Source of the DNA: a bacterium
Lineage (GTDB): Bacteria; Bdellovibrionota_C; UBA2361; RFPC01
DNA length: 58,383 nucleotides
Direction of reading: 5' to 3'
NCBI GenBank assembly: GCA_030431715.1
Contig: JAUIIO010000024.1
Span: forward strand, 1 to 58,383
How positions within the stretch are numbered: the first letter of the stretch is position 1; every line of letters begins with the position of its first letter. The position numbers and the translations under genes are program-made. The notes beneath the pieces are model-generated. The model was given only the letters and a program-made list of their open reading frames with translations, was not told the DNA's origin and did no database searches. Below, piece after piece: positions 1 through 8,400 of this stretch.

Positions 1-1478
1 GGAGATAGGGCAAATGCCTTACTTCCAAATGGCGAAGCTTCGTTTGGCCGGTTTGAGAATGACTGCACTTTTGAGAAGCACTGTGCGAGCGGGGAAAGAG
101 GATCGTGGAGTTCAATCTTCTGCCCGTTCCCAATCGGGCCACGTGCTGCAACGACGATGGCATTCTTTCTGTCGTGTGACACAACTATAAGAGCTGCCTT
201 TTCAAAAGGACCATCGGTAAGCATCTGTAGTAAGCCAGATAAGAGTTCTTCGCTGTTGTCAGCCTGTTCGAACATATTTGAGATTGACTCTACAACTTCA
301 TTGCCTTTATTAGATCTGAGCTTTGGTGGTTCAACAAAAGTGAAGGAGCCTTTTTTTCGTGGACTGTCTTTCTTCTTATTCTTAGAGGTGGTGAATGCAA
401 ACTGTTTATCTAGCTCGCCAAATTCTTCATCAATCTCTTTGATCTCTGTTTCCTGCTCTTGAACATCGGCGGGGCTATCTTCCTCGGTACTCTCTTCGCC
501 GTCATCTCCTTTCAGAATGTTTAGGATATCGTCCTGAAGCCCCTCGTCAGAGAGAACCTGCTCAGCCTGCTCTTCTTTCTCTTCTTCTTCAGCCTCGCTT
601 CGCTGCCGCTCTTCAAGCATCTTAGCTGAGAAGAGGTATTCAGATGCACGTTCGTAAATTTTAAGATATTGCGAGTCACTCATCTGAAGCATTCGTAGGG
701 CACTCTTGGGAGAGAGCGGTCTTCCGGGAGCCAGCTTCTCCCACTTATTAGCGTCAAACGCATCAACAAGCTCAGCAGCCGCCTGACAGATTGGCTTCAT
801 GATGGCACGCTCTTGGCTTCGTGGCCTGCCATCGAAATCCAGAACAAAGAGTAATATTTCAGGAATTCCTGATCGGCGCAGGTAGCTAACTCCCATCTTG
901 TCGACGTCAAACTTAAAGTTCTGCGAAAGTTTGTAGTTTACTCCACTTCGCTTACTATTTTCCGCAAGCTCGGTGTATTCTTCACGAAAGTTCATTACGG
1001 CAAGCATATCGCCGATGTTTGTAAGGCTTCCAATAGCCTGGCAGTCTTCGCTCAGGTTCTTGGCGAGTGCCTCAGAGAGAAGTCTTGATACGATTCCGGT
1101 ACGTTTGGACCTGCTTCGATAATACTCAAGCCATTTTGAAACGAGAGGGTCTTCGAGAACTTCACGTTCTGCCATCGTGTCAAACATTTCTTGCACAACA
1201 TCGGCACCAAGTCGCACAATAGCTGTTTTCGGAGAGGTGATTGGTGCGCGGCCTCCAGCAAAAAAGAGTGCGTTAGATTTTTTTAAGAGTTCGATAATGA
1301 GTACCGGATCTTGAAAGCAGGCGGTGGCAAGATTATCAACCCGGGAGTTCTTATCTCCTACGAGACGCCGCGCCTCGGCCAGTACTGAGCTTTCAGCAGG
1401 AAAGAGGATCTCCATTGGTCCGGTAGCCCCTTTCTCTTCGCTATCATTCTCATTGAGTTGGTTTTTCTCGTCTGTCAT
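1..1478 (-). CDS. HDOD-domain protein (3' end cut by window edge)
   Basis: The frame is open from an ATG at 1478 to the first base of the window, giving 492 codons with no stop. The first 150 or so residues look like an HDOD domain: an N-terminal stretch on bringing in successive helices, with the typical DPVLIIELLKKSNALFF and an ALAKNL segment. HDOD domains are HD-GYP-like but catalytically degenerate regulatory domains, common in signalling proteins of deltaproteobacteria. After residue 250 there is a Glu-rich, probably disordered stretch (EEEEKEEQAEQ), then a Lys-rich linker and a second globular part containing AALIVVSHDRKNAIVVAARGP, which may be a sensor-like module. No partner gene is visible on the left. 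The assignment to HDOD is from pattern recognition; the role is inferred. Confidence 0.7.
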   Translation of the reverse strand, partial: MTDEKNQLNENDSEEKGATGPMEILFPAESSVLAEARRLVGDKNSRVDNLATACFQDPVLIIELLKKSNALFFAGGRAPITSPKTAIVRLGADVVQEMFDTMAEREVLEDPLVSKWLEYYRSRSKRTGIVSRLLSEALAKNLSEDCQAIGSLTNIGDMLAVMNFREEYTELAENSKRSGVNYKLSQNFKFDVDKMGVSYLRRSGIPEILLFVLDFDGRPRSQERAIMKPICQAAAELVDAFDANKWEKLAPGRPLSPKSALRMLQMSDSQYLKIYERASEYLFSAKMLEERQRSEAEEEEKEEQAEQVLSDEGLQDDILNILKGDDGEESTEEDSPADVQEQETEIKEIDEEFGELDKQFAFTTSKNKKKDSPRKKGSFTFVEPPKLRSNKGNEVVESISNMFEQADNSEELLSGLLQMLTDGPFEKAALIVVSHDRKNAIVVAARGPIGNGQKIELHDPLSPLAQCFSKVQSFSNRPNEASPFGSKAFALS

Positions 1479-1615
1479 GTATCCCGCATCCTAATAATTG
1501 TACCCCGGAGGTCGATAATTCGATATTACATCAGTCGACAAAACAGGAATATTTCTTAATAGCAAGAGAGAAGCTTTTCGTCACTATAACTATTTGAATA
1601 CTCTAAGTAATAAAA

Positions 1616-1646
1616 CCTCTGTGTTCTCTGTGCGCTCTGTGTTTTA
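1616..1646. repeat. Lone CTCTGTG-type repeat arm
   Basis: This is a degenerate tandem of CTCTGTGTT / CTCTGTGCG / CTCTGTGTT units just upstream of fumC. It resembles the CTCCGCG/CTCCGTG arms seen at 27.2, 27.7, 43.1 and 52.4 kb, but no matching inverted arm was found nearby. It is probably a remnant half-element. Confidence 0.5.
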
Positions 1647-1685
1647 AATGAGTTCTGAAGTGAATGATTTAATGCGGGAGGCCAT

Positions 1686-3074
1686 ATGACACGAGTAGAG
1701 CGAGATTCGATGGGAGAAATGCAAGTTCCTGATGAGGCGCTTTACGGTGCGTCGACGCAACGAGCGGTGCTGAATTTTCAGGTAAGTAAACTCAGATTTT
1801 CGAAGCGATTTATAGCGGCCCTAGGATACTTTAAAAAAGCAGCAGCGCTGACGAACACTGAGATGGGGCTGTTAGATGAAGGAAAATGTAAGGCGATAGT
1901 TTCAGCAGCCGAGGAGCTCATTAGCGGAGAGCTCTATAGTCATTTTGTCGTTGATATCTTTCAGACTGGTTCCGGCACCTCTACCAACATGAACGCCAAT
2001 GAGGTTATTGCGAACAGAGCAGCTCAGATTTTGGGTGGCACTGTCGGAGATAAGACACTTGTGCATCCAAACGATCATGTGAACATGTCGCAGTCTTCGA
2101 ATGATACCATACCTACTACCATTCATATAGCGGCAAACCTTGCTGTTAAAGAAGATCTTCTACCCGGACTGGAAAAGCTTGCGAAAGCGCTTGAGGATAA
2201 AGAGCAGGAATTTAAGAATGTCGTCAAATCGGGTCGCACTCACCTTCAAGATGCAACCCCTGTTACTCTTGGTCAGGAGTTTGGAGGATATGCTGCGCAG
2301 ATTCGAAATGGAATTGAGCGCGTGAAGAGGTCGCAGCACACACTTCTAGAGCTTGCTCTTGGCGGAACGGCGGTTGGTACTGGTCTAAATACACCTGTGG
2401 GCTTTGCGCCGCAAGCTGTAGCAAAAGTGGCTGATATGACAGGCATCCCATTTGTAGAGGCTCCTAATCACTTTGAAGCTCAAGGCGGACGAGATGCTAT
2501 TGTTGAGTTTAGTGGTCAGCTGAAAACAATTGCTTGTTCACTGATGAAGATAGCAAATGATATTCGTTGGTTGGGTTCTGGACCAAGGCTTGGAATAGGA
2601 GAGATCTTTTTGCCTGAAATTCAGCCTGGCTCAAGCATCATGCCTGCCAAGGTGAATCCGGTAATCTGTGAGTCTGTGATGATGGTCGCAGCCCAAGTAA
2701 TAGGTAATGACGCATGTATTACGACCTGTGGGCAGCACGGAAATTTTGAGCTTAATGTTATGCTTCCTGTAATTGGTCACAATATTTTAGAGTCGATCGA
2801 ACTTACAGGAAGTGTCGCTTCAAATTTTGTTGATAAGTGTATCAGCGGCATCAAGGCCAACGAAGAGAAGTGTCTTGAAAATGCGGAGAAAAGTCTCGCT
2901 GTTTGCACTTCGCTCGCGCCAATCATCGGTTACGATAAGGCTGCCGCGCTCGCGAAACGTGCTTACAAAGAAAACAAGACCGTGCGCGAAATGGCAATTG
3001 AAATGGATGTCCTCCCAAAGGACGAACTCGATAAGGCCCTTGATCTTATGGCTATGACACGGCCTGGGGTGTGA
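1686..3074 (+). CDS. fumC: Class II fumarate hydratase
   Basis: This protein interconverts fumarate and L-malate in the cytoplasmic TCA cycle. It has 462 residues, the normal length for the iron-independent class II enzyme. Visible family motifs are SGTSTNMNANEV (about 96-107), HVNMSQSSND (131-140), GRTHLQDATPVTLGQE with the catalytic-type His (183-198) and the superfamily signature GSSIMPAKVN (315-324). The His in GRTH, where aspartases usually have Gln, favours FumC over AspA. The ATG has a GGGAGG a few bases upstream. It is monocistronic; a long inverted-repeat element follows the stop. Confidence 0.95.
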   Translation: MTRVERDSMGEMQVPDEALYGASTQRAVLNFQVSKLRFSKRFIAALGYFKKAAALTNTEMGLLDEGKCKAIVSAAEELISGELYSHFVVDIFQTGSGTSTNMNANEVIANRAAQILGGTVGDKTLVHPNDHVNMSQSSNDTIPTTIHIAANLAVKEDLLPGLEKLAKALEDKEQEFKNVVKSGRTHLQDATPVTLGQEFGGYAAQIRNGIERVKRSQHTLLELALGGTAVGTGLNTPVGFAPQAVAKVADMTGIPFVEAPNHFEAQGGRDAIVEFSGQLKTIACSLMKIANDIRWLGSGPRLGIGEIFLPEIQPGSSIMPAKVNPVICESVMMVAAQVIGNDACITTCGQHGNFELNVMLPVIGHNILESIELTGSVASNFVDKCISGIKANEEKCLENAEKSLAVCTSLAPIIGYDKAAALAKRAYKENKTVREMAIEMDVLPKDELDKALDLMAMTRPGV

Positions 3075-3084
3075 GTTTTTCCAT

Positions 3085-3234
3085 CTCCTTGTCCTGCTCC
3101 TAGTCCTATTCCTACCCCAAAAACATTTTATAATCGGCTATGAATAATTTGCTGCTATGCAGCCCTATAAGTGTTGAAGGCGCTATACGTGAATGGAGCA
3201 GGACAAGGACAAGGACAAGGAGCAGGACAAGGAT
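3085..3234. repeat. Long inverted-repeat element, CTTGTC-type arms
   Basis: The left arm (3085-3118) is a degenerate hexamer tandem (CTCCTT GTCCTG CTCCTA). The right arm (3195-3232) is its approximate complement (GGAGCA GGACAA). The interior holds a short hairpin CTGC-TAT-GCAG at 3152-3162, and TTGCTGCTATGCAG is shared with the element at 22.6 kb. It lies in the 515-base gap between fumC and the next gene. The rest of the gap holds a small ORF at 3392-3508 and a CTGCCC/GGGCAG hairpin at 3518-3537. Confidence 0.65.
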
Positions 3235-3391
3235 GTGCTAGAAAAAAGTAGCAGTTTGAGCGAGCCATTCGGCTTAATACCGAACCCTATTCCCCTAGAA
3301 TGACTCTAAAATATGTAGAGAGCTTAAGTTTCTACGAAAATATACCGATATTTGAATTACGGTAATAGTGCCAAATATGATAGAATAAGAT

Positions 3392-3508
3392 ATGAGCAGG
3401 TTATTGAAAATATTTATAGATATCGTTTCTGAGATTGTCACCCCGCGTCAGTATGTACGCATACCTGTTCGAGTTGATAACCGTCAGCTAAGACGGCGAC
3501 GCAGGTAA
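3392..3508 (+). CDS. Possible small basic protein (38 aa)
   Basis: The ATG opens a 38-residue frame beginning MSRLLKIFIDIVSE, an amphipathic helix. It ends in a strongly basic tail, QLRRRRR. There is no clear Shine-Dalgarno, and chance cannot be excluded at this length. It is followed by a perfect six-pair hairpin at 3518-3537 (CTGCCC, 8-base loop, GGGCAG) without a T tract. I do not recognise a family. Confidence 0.25.
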   Translation: MSRLLKIFIDIVSEIVTPRQYVRIPVRVDNRQLRRRRR

Positions 3509-3589
3509 GGGTTCTTTCTGCCCTGAGCATTGGGCAGGCAAAATCTCCAGATGTAGAAACGCATCTCTCTTTGCTTAGAGTAGTTACGT

Positions 3590-4111
3590 ATGAGTCAATT
3601 TGGAGGATGTGAAAAACTAGCTTCCCAATATAAGGTAATCGCTGAAGCTCTCGGAGAATTTGAGAGAAAGAGCGGTCACTTTAGTAGTGTGCCTCCTTCT
3701 GCGTTAAAGTCTTTTCGTCACTCTGTTTCTCCATTGCCAGTAGAGGTCCTTGAGTCTTATCTGGACGATCTTCTAAGTCTTGAAATTACATGCAGCGAGC
3801 TTTTTCTCCCTTCAGATACTTTTAGTAATCGTATTAGTCTCTTTTCTCTGTTGGGTCTTGTGGCCTCAGTTGTCTGTGGCGTATACGCGGCATCAACGGG
3901 AGCGACGTTTTTCCTGTCACTGGGGCTCACGATATGCCTTGCTTCGCCATTTGCCGTTTTATGGCATTTCTCCCCCCGGGAGCGAACGATACGAAGGATG
4001 CGCTATGCTCAAGTTCTCTCTCATGAAATTTCAAGACGTAGAGGAGGCGGAAAGGGCGGAAGAGCTGTTGGAACCGATTTGGGCGTTATTCAAGGGGCAT
4101 TTGGAGCGTAA
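3590..4111 (+). CDS. Hypothetical membrane protein, two TM segments
   Basis: This is a 173-residue product of unknown function. Residues 1-75 are soluble and helical. Two adjacent hydrophobic segments follow (roughly 82-102 and 105-125: LFSLLGLVASVVCGVYAAST, then FFLSLGLTICLASPFAVLW). The C-terminal 40 residues in this frame are Arg/Gly-rich. The +1-shifted frame over the same DNA (to 4115) would end in a more protein-like amphipathic helix, KFQDVEEAERAEELLEPIW. A frameshift near 3990-4020 in the sequence or the assembly is therefore possible. The Shine-Dalgarno is weak. Confidence 0.5.
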   Translation: MSQFGGCEKLASQYKVIAEALGEFERKSGHFSSVPPSALKSFRHSVSPLPVEVLESYLDDLLSLEITCSELFLPSDTFSNRISLFSLLGLVASVVCGVYAASTGATFFLSLGLTICLASPFAVLWHFSPRERTIRRMRYAQVLSHEISRRRGGGKGGRAVGTDLGVIQGAFGA

Positions 4112-4241
4112 TTAGCGCATTTTTATTATTTCTGTAGTGATAACAGACTTCTATATGTATCCTGTAAAGAAGTTGAGCCCATAACAGGTTAGGTTAATCG
4201 TATAATATACACAGGGTTTGTCTCAGGTATTTAAAGGCGCA

Positions 4242-5336
4242 ATGATGCATCAACGTATCAAGCACATTATTATTATATTTATACTCGTTCTGAGCTATCA
4301 GACCAGACAAAGTGCCAGTGCCCAAGTCCGAGAAAAGCTTCTACCACTCACGAATCGACTAGGGTGCCTCTTTGTTCAAGAACCTGATTACACGCTAAAT
4401 ACTTATCTCGCTATCCTTGGAGAGGATGATAGCTCCTATACCTCTCTTGTCTCGTTTCGAAGGGCGCTCGTTCGAAGAAGAGCACGGAAGAGAAGACTTG
4501 TGCGAGCAGGTAGGCGGCAGAATCGCATTAACCGAATCTCAGGCACTATTACCGATTTAAAAAAATGCAAACGCATGAATACTACTATTGGTGCGGAGCC
4601 GGGTGCCGGGTTGAATTCGTGCGTTATTATTGGGGACCAGCCTGAGATTTCGTTAAGAATTATTAATGGTACAAAGTGTGTCGCAGGAAATACTCCTGTA
4701 CTGTTTTTAAATATTTATAACGAAAATAGTGCCAACCCACTTCAGGGAAGCTGTACTGGTACGCTTATTTCACCTCGTACGATTCTGACCGCAGCGCACT
4801 GCTTACCGCGCAATATCACAAGAGTAGATGTCGTTACCGATGAGGGAGAATTTTCCTCTACTCGTTTTTTCGCACACGAACTCTACAATGGTTTCTCCTC
4901 AGACTATGACGTTGGAGTAGTTATACTGGAAGAAGAGCTTACCAATCGAACAGTTGCAGTACTCTCTGAGAACGATCTTACTCCCTCGGAAGAACTCCTT
5001 ATTGCCGGATACGGTCTTGTTGATCACACTGGGACAGGCAGAAATGAACTTGGTCCAGGTGATGGGATTACCGATGGATTACAATCTGGCTTTATGAGGG
5101 TTCACAGAGTATCACACGGTAGTATTAAGGCCCGCTATAATTTTCGAAAAGGGGGCTCTAATACTTGCAATGGGGATTCAGGAGGGCCTGCCTTTGTAAA
5201 GCGAGGTGATGATTGGGTCCTTGCTGGGGTGATCTCTAATGGCCGTAATTTGAGATGTGGGAGAAGAGATATCTCCGGTTTCGCAAACCTCACAGCCGAT
5301 AACGTTAAAAGCTTCCTTGCCGAGTACGTTGAATAA
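4242..5336 (+). CDS. Secreted trypsin-like serine protease (S1) zymogen
   Basis: This is a chymotrypsin-fold protease. The frame opens with TTG at 4218, but the ATG at 4242, after AAAGG, places a signal peptide (HIIIIFILVLSYQ) at the N-terminus. Numbering from that ATG, the catalytic triad is His186 in TAAHC, Asp223 in DYDVGVV and Ser313 in NGDSGGP. Before the protease domain is SLR-IINGTKC, which looks like a trypsinogen activation site (cleavage after Arg). The segment between signal peptide and activation site is a propeptide with an exceptionally Arg-rich helix (RRALVRRRARKRRLVRAGRR). It has several Cys residues suited to periplasmic or extracellular folding. Substrate unknown. Confidence 0.85.
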   Translation: MMHQRIKHIIIIFILVLSYQTRQSASAQVREKLLPLTNRLGCLFVQEPDYTLNTYLAILGEDDSSYTSLVSFRRALVRRRARKRRLVRAGRRQNRINRISGTITDLKKCKRMNTTIGAEPGAGLNSCVIIGDQPEISLRIINGTKCVAGNTPVLFLNIYNENSANPLQGSCTGTLISPRTILTAAHCLPRNITRVDVVTDEGEFSSTRFFAHELYNGFSSDYDVGVVILEEELTNRTVAVLSENDLTPSEELLIAGYGLVDHTGTGRNELGPGDGITDGLQSGFMRVHRVSHGSIKARYNFRKGGSNTCNGDSGGPAFVKRGDDWVLAGVISNGRNLRCGRRDISGFANLTADNVKSFLAEYVE

Positions 5337-5345
5337 CGTAGTTTT

Positions 5346-5418
5346 CTTGTCCTTGTCCTTGTCCTTGTCCTTGTCCTTGTCCTTGTCCTTGTCCTTGTCC
5401 TTGTCCTTGTCCTTGTCC
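5346..5418. repeat. (CTTGTC)12 hexanucleotide tandem repeat
   Basis: Twelve exact copies of CTTGTC plus one base lie just after the protease stop codon. The unit is the same as in the arms of the element at 3.1-3.2 kb, 2 kb upstream, so this looks like one arm that expanded without partner or core. Copy number is likely polymorphic. Confidence 0.9.
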
Positions 5419-5424
5419 AGTTAC

Positions 5425-5463
5425 AAAAAAAATAGCCCGGGCTTCTGTTAAGAAGTCCCGGGC
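5425..5463 (-). terminator. Intrinsic terminator for the minus-strand gene
   Basis: Read on the minus strand, a GC-rich hairpin (GCCCGGG plus AGAAG pairing with CTTCT plus CCCGGGC, one T bulge, 4-base loop, 5435-5463) is followed directly by a run of eight nearly uninterrupted T (5425-5432). This is the classical Rho-independent form. It sits downstream of the 5502-5858 gene. Confidence 0.85.
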
Positions 5464-5501
5464 CTGGGTGTTTGGTTTGTTCGTTAAGGAGATCTGTAGT
5501 T

Positions 5502-5858
5502 TTAGCTCGCTTCCCTTAGTTCTTGTTTGTCAAAGTACCACGGGGCTACTCGCCTTGAGCCTCTTTTCGGCATGTTCTTAATAGTTTCAGCAATGGACAT
5601 TGTATCGAGATCCAGCTGTTGGCAGACCCATGGGAATGAAAATTCTGTGGGGTTTGATTCTTCGAGGTCGCCAAAAATCCATGCTGTTGATTGTTCGAGC
5701 TCTTTTTGATCGTTACCGACATAATCGAGTATCGCTCGTTCTAGGATAGCCATAAGAAGATTTCTCTCTGGAGTTCCTCTGTGGTTTGGCTCAGAGAACA
5801 TGTCTCCACTTGAGCTATCGGTGTCTATACAAAAGAGTCGTGTATTGGGCTGTTTCAT
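5502..5858 (-). CDS. Conserved-looking small protein with FSFPWVCQQLDLD motif
   Basis: The product is 118 residues from the ATG at 5858; the frame can extend 15 bases to a TTG. The central part is helical (ERNLLMAILERAILDYVG). It is followed by WIFGD and FSFPWVCQQLDLD, a pattern like short proteins of deltaproteobacteria in which an F-S-F-x2-[VI]-C-x2-L-x-LD motif follows an acidic W-[LIF] segment. The function of those proteins is not known to me. The C-terminus is basic (KRGSRRVAPWYFDK). It has its own intrinsic terminator and is probably monocistronic. Confidence 0.65.
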   Translation of the reverse strand: MKQPNTRLFCIDTDSSSGDMFSEPNHRGTPERNLLMAILERAILDYVGNDQKELEQSTAWIFGDLEESNPTEFSFPWVCQQLDLDTMSIAETIKNMPKRGSRRVAPWYFDKQELREAS

Positions 5859-6004
5859 AGTGTCAATTCGCAAGAGCTTGTTGTTATAATATTAAGACGC
5901 GCAAAGGGCCGGATAATTCAAAAAAAAATGGGAAAAAGTTCTCCTTTTCATGCTTCCTAAAAGTGTCGTAATATCAGCTTCATGTATCTCAGGAGCCCAC
6001 TTTA

Positions 6005-6508
6005 ATGACATTAGCATACCGTTCTATTCTTCTTCTCGTCCTTCTAAGTGCTCTTCTCCTTCCGGCTACATCGTTTGCGGAGTATCTCTGTAAAGGGGAG
6101 GTCGGGTACTCTTGGCTTAGAATGAATAAGGAGGGTGAAGTCTCTGATAAGGAGATGGAGGTCTTTTGGGCGGCACGTGAAGTTAAGGGGGAAGATGAGA
6201 AGGGGACGAAGTCGAAGCTAGAAGAGGTCCTGCTCCGAGAGAAAGGCTTCGCTCGCCAAGCGTGCAAAAAAGAGCATGAAAACTTATCAGGCTGTATCGC
6301 CGGGAAATTTCAAGCAATGAAGGCTATTATGAAGCTCCTCGATTTCTCTTCTCGTAAAGCGATTGAGGATTCGGTAAAGCAGGATTGCCAAGCTCAATTG
6401 GGTATCTGCAAGATGGTAACGGCGTCGGAGATACTCTGTGAAAACTTGGAGGTCGAAGACGAGAAGGGGAAGAAGAAGGAAGACAAAGAGGAAGAGAAGC
6501 CCTCATAA
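6005..6508 (+). CDS. Secreted hypothetical protein, Cys-containing, charged tail
   Basis: This is a 167-residue product with a clear Sec signal peptide (SILLLVLLSALLLPATSFA, likely cleaved before EYLCKG). The mature part has seven Cys (in LCKG, QACKKE, SGCIA, QDCQA, GICKM, LCEN), plausibly disulphide-bonded. It ends in a Lys/Glu-rich low-complexity tail (EDEKGKKKEDKEEEKPS). The ATG has AGGAG about 10 bases upstream. It is convergent with the DUF6178-like gene, with only 14 bases between the stops. Family not recognised. Confidence 0.7.
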   Translation: MTLAYRSILLLVLLSALLLPATSFAEYLCKGEVGYSWLRMNKEGEVSDKEMEVFWAAREVKGEDEKGTKSKLEEVLLREKGFARQACKKEHENLSGCIAGKFQAMKAIMKLLDFSSRKAIEDSVKQDCQAQLGICKMVTASEILCENLEVEDEKGKKKEDKEEEKPS

Positions 6509-6522
6509 GCTTCATTCTTACG

Positions 6523-7809
6523 CTATGAGCGAGGCAAGTTCATAGTTGAAATATTTCTCAGATATTCTTTAAGCCACTGAATAAGGCTCATATGTTCAAG
6601 GGGGTGGAATCCGCTCGCTAGCTTTCCGCTATCATCACTCTTAAGTTCCATAAATCCATCTTGAAAGCTTCCGTCCTGATTTAAGAAGTCAGGAGCCAGC
6701 GGCGGGGACATCTTTAATCCCGAGACGATAGCTTCGTCAGTGTTTGTGTTGCATGCGGATTGTGGCACATCCAGAGCGAGCTCTTTCAGGTTCATTACGA
6801 TGGATAGTCCGGTACGGTAGATCTCGATTAGACCAATTGTCTGATATATCTCAACCACATTCATATTTGCGCCAGAAGAGAGAGCCTCAAGTGAGAGGTT
6901 AATACATCCACGTATAAAGCCAGCAATGACTTCTAGCTGCTCGCGATCAGAGAAGTCTATAGCCCAGTAGACACATCCGCTGTTAAGTAAAAGCGTGATT
7001 TCCGTTTCAAATTGATCGGGGGATTGAATCTGTGACACTAAATCTCGTAGTGGTGAGGGGAGTCTGGAGTGATAAACAAGGGGTCTTACAGCACGTATAT
7101 TGAAATTCTCGACGATCTTGGTCTGGCTGGAGGTGAGTTTCTTAATTGTGCTTTCGAGAGAGATTCCAGTATGTAGCTCAGATGCGCTATCAAGGCTCGG
7201 TACTCCCTCTGATTCCATTCGCTTGCTTCGTTCTTGATATGACTCTTCTTCGAGCATTGAAGGGGTAGATACCGAAGGTACGCTCAGCAGCTGATAGAAG
7301 AGATCGGCATCTGTCTCAAAAATGAGTGCGAGGAGGCGTTTTAAGAGGAAGTCTTTATGTTCGTCCTGTGTGTGGGCCCGTATCCATGTATACCCCTTGT
7401 CGGGAGTTGAGAAGTGAATGTCAGGTGCCTCTTCGGTTGGCTCTTCGTTTGTGACGGTATCTACGTACCTAGAGAAGATCAGGCAGAGAACTTTCAGATC
7501 AATACTCTGAAGAAGCTTTTGTAGAATCGTGAGTTCATTGGACTCGTCCGGAAGTTCTAACCAGCTCCAAAAGTGCTCTTCGTTTAACCTGTCGCGTTTC
7601 CAGAGATCGAAGTCTAGAAAGAGCTGAAACTGCTCGCGAGAGATCATGTCTATGATCTCAAGTGATGAGCTGAGGCCTCGTCTTAAGCATGTTATATAGA
7701 GACTTTGCGCGGGGAGAGATCTGGTTAAACTCTCAGGGTTTGGAGCGTCGAAGATCTCTTTAACGAGGTCGTATTTTTTAGCGCCTGATGCCCTGGGAGT
7801 TTTACTCAT
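6523..7809 (-). CDS. DUF6178-like protein
   Basis: This is a 428-residue soluble protein. The N-terminal half matches what I remember of DUF6178 proteins of deltaproteobacteria: LPAQSLYITCLRRGL, then EQFQLFLDFDLWKRDRL and HFWSWLELP, then PDKGYTWIRA. The function of the family is unknown to me. It starts 15 bases after the infC stop on the same strand and is very likely co-transcribed with it. No membrane segment or catalytic motif is visible. Assigned by motif memory, without alignment. Confidence 0.65.
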   Translation of the reverse strand: MSKTPRASGAKKYDLVKEIFDAPNPESLTRSLPAQSLYITCLRRGLSSSLEIIDMISREQFQLFLDFDLWKRDRLNEEHFWSWLELPDESNELTILQKLLQSIDLKVLCLIFSRYVDTVTNEEPTEEAPDIHFSTPDKGYTWIRAHTQDEHKDFLLKRLLALIFETDADLFYQLLSVPSVSTPSMLEEESYQERSKRMESEGVPSLDSASELHTGISLESTIKKLTSSQTKIVENFNIRAVRPLVYHSRLPSPLRDLVSQIQSPDQFETEITLLLNSGCVYWAIDFSDREQLEVIAGFIRGCINLSLEALSSGANMNVVEIYQTIGLIEIYRTGLSIVMNLKELALDVPQSACNTNTDEAIVSGLKMSPPLAPDFLNQDGSFQDGFMELKSDDSGKLASGFHPLEHMSLIQWLKEYLRNISTMNLPRS

Positions 7810-7824
7810 TGTGCGATCTTGTCT

Positions 7825-8400
7825 CTATGCTGCTTGCTTCTGAGGGGCAAGAACGATGTAGATCTGCCGGCCTCTTTCAGGAGAGCGTTCGTCAACGGTC
7901 GCTATATCAGCGAGGCTTTCGATAATCTCATTAAACTTTTCGATTCCGAGTTCGGTGTACATAACCTCTCGTCCTCGAAACCTCATTGAGAATTTAACTT
8001 TATCGCCTTCAGCGAGGAATTCTCTGGCTTTCTTAAGCTTCGTTTCAAGGTCTCCGACATCTGTGCGATATCGAATGCGAAGCTCTTTGACTGTTGTTTC
8101 GCTTCTCTTTTTCTTTGCTTCAGCTTCCTTTTTCTGTTCTCGGTATTTGAACTTGCCGTAGTCCATCAGTTTACATACTGGGGGATCGGCGTTAGGGGAA
8201 ACCTCTACGAGATCGAGTTCCTTTTCTTCTGCAATCGATAGTGCTTGAGTGGTGATAAGGATACCCAGTTGCTCGCCATCGTCCGAGATAAGTCTGACCT
8301 TTGGTGCTTTGATCCGCTTATTAATTCTATGGGTATCTTCCTTCTCTGGTTGAAATTTTCTACGTCTGCGGGGCCCTCCGCCACCACGGTAATTACTCAA
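7825..8400 (-). CDS. infC: Translation initiation factor IF-3 (TTG start)
   Basis: IF-3 binds the 30S subunit, blocks premature 50S joining and proofreads the start codon-initiator tRNA pairing. The 191 residues cover the full protein: a basic Gly/Arg-rich leader, the N-domain (HRINKRIKAPKVRLISDDGE), the linker with PVCKLMDYGKFKYREQKK and the C-domain with KVKFSMRFRGRE. The start codon is TTG, with a strong AAGGAG (8406-8411) five bases before it. In E. coli infC starts with AUU and is autoregulated through IF-3's discrimination against non-AUG starts; the same logic may apply here. The usual followers rpmI and rplT are absent; a DUF6178-like gene follows instead. Confidence 0.95.
   Translation of the reverse strand: MSNYRGGGGPRRRRKFQPEKEDTHRINKRIKAPKVRLISDDGEQLGILITTQALSIAEEKELDLVEVSPNADPPVCKLMDYGKFKYREQKKEAEAKKKRSETTVKELRIRYRTDVGDLETKLKKAREFLAEGDKVKFSMRFRGREVMYTELGIEKFNEIIESLADIATVDERSPERGRQIYIVLAPQKQAA

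Noticed and set aside
157..462. 101-residue plus-strand frame
   Set aside because: It is antisense to the open HDOD-protein frame that covers 1-1478 on the minus strand.
5346..5418. CRISPR-like array
   Set aside because: It is a direct hexamer tandem without spacers; no cas genes are present anywhere in the window.
5257..5451. A plus-strand frame with a long Ser-Leu repeat
   Set aside because: It is only the translation of the CTTGTC hexamer tandem running on from a shadow frame of the protease gene.
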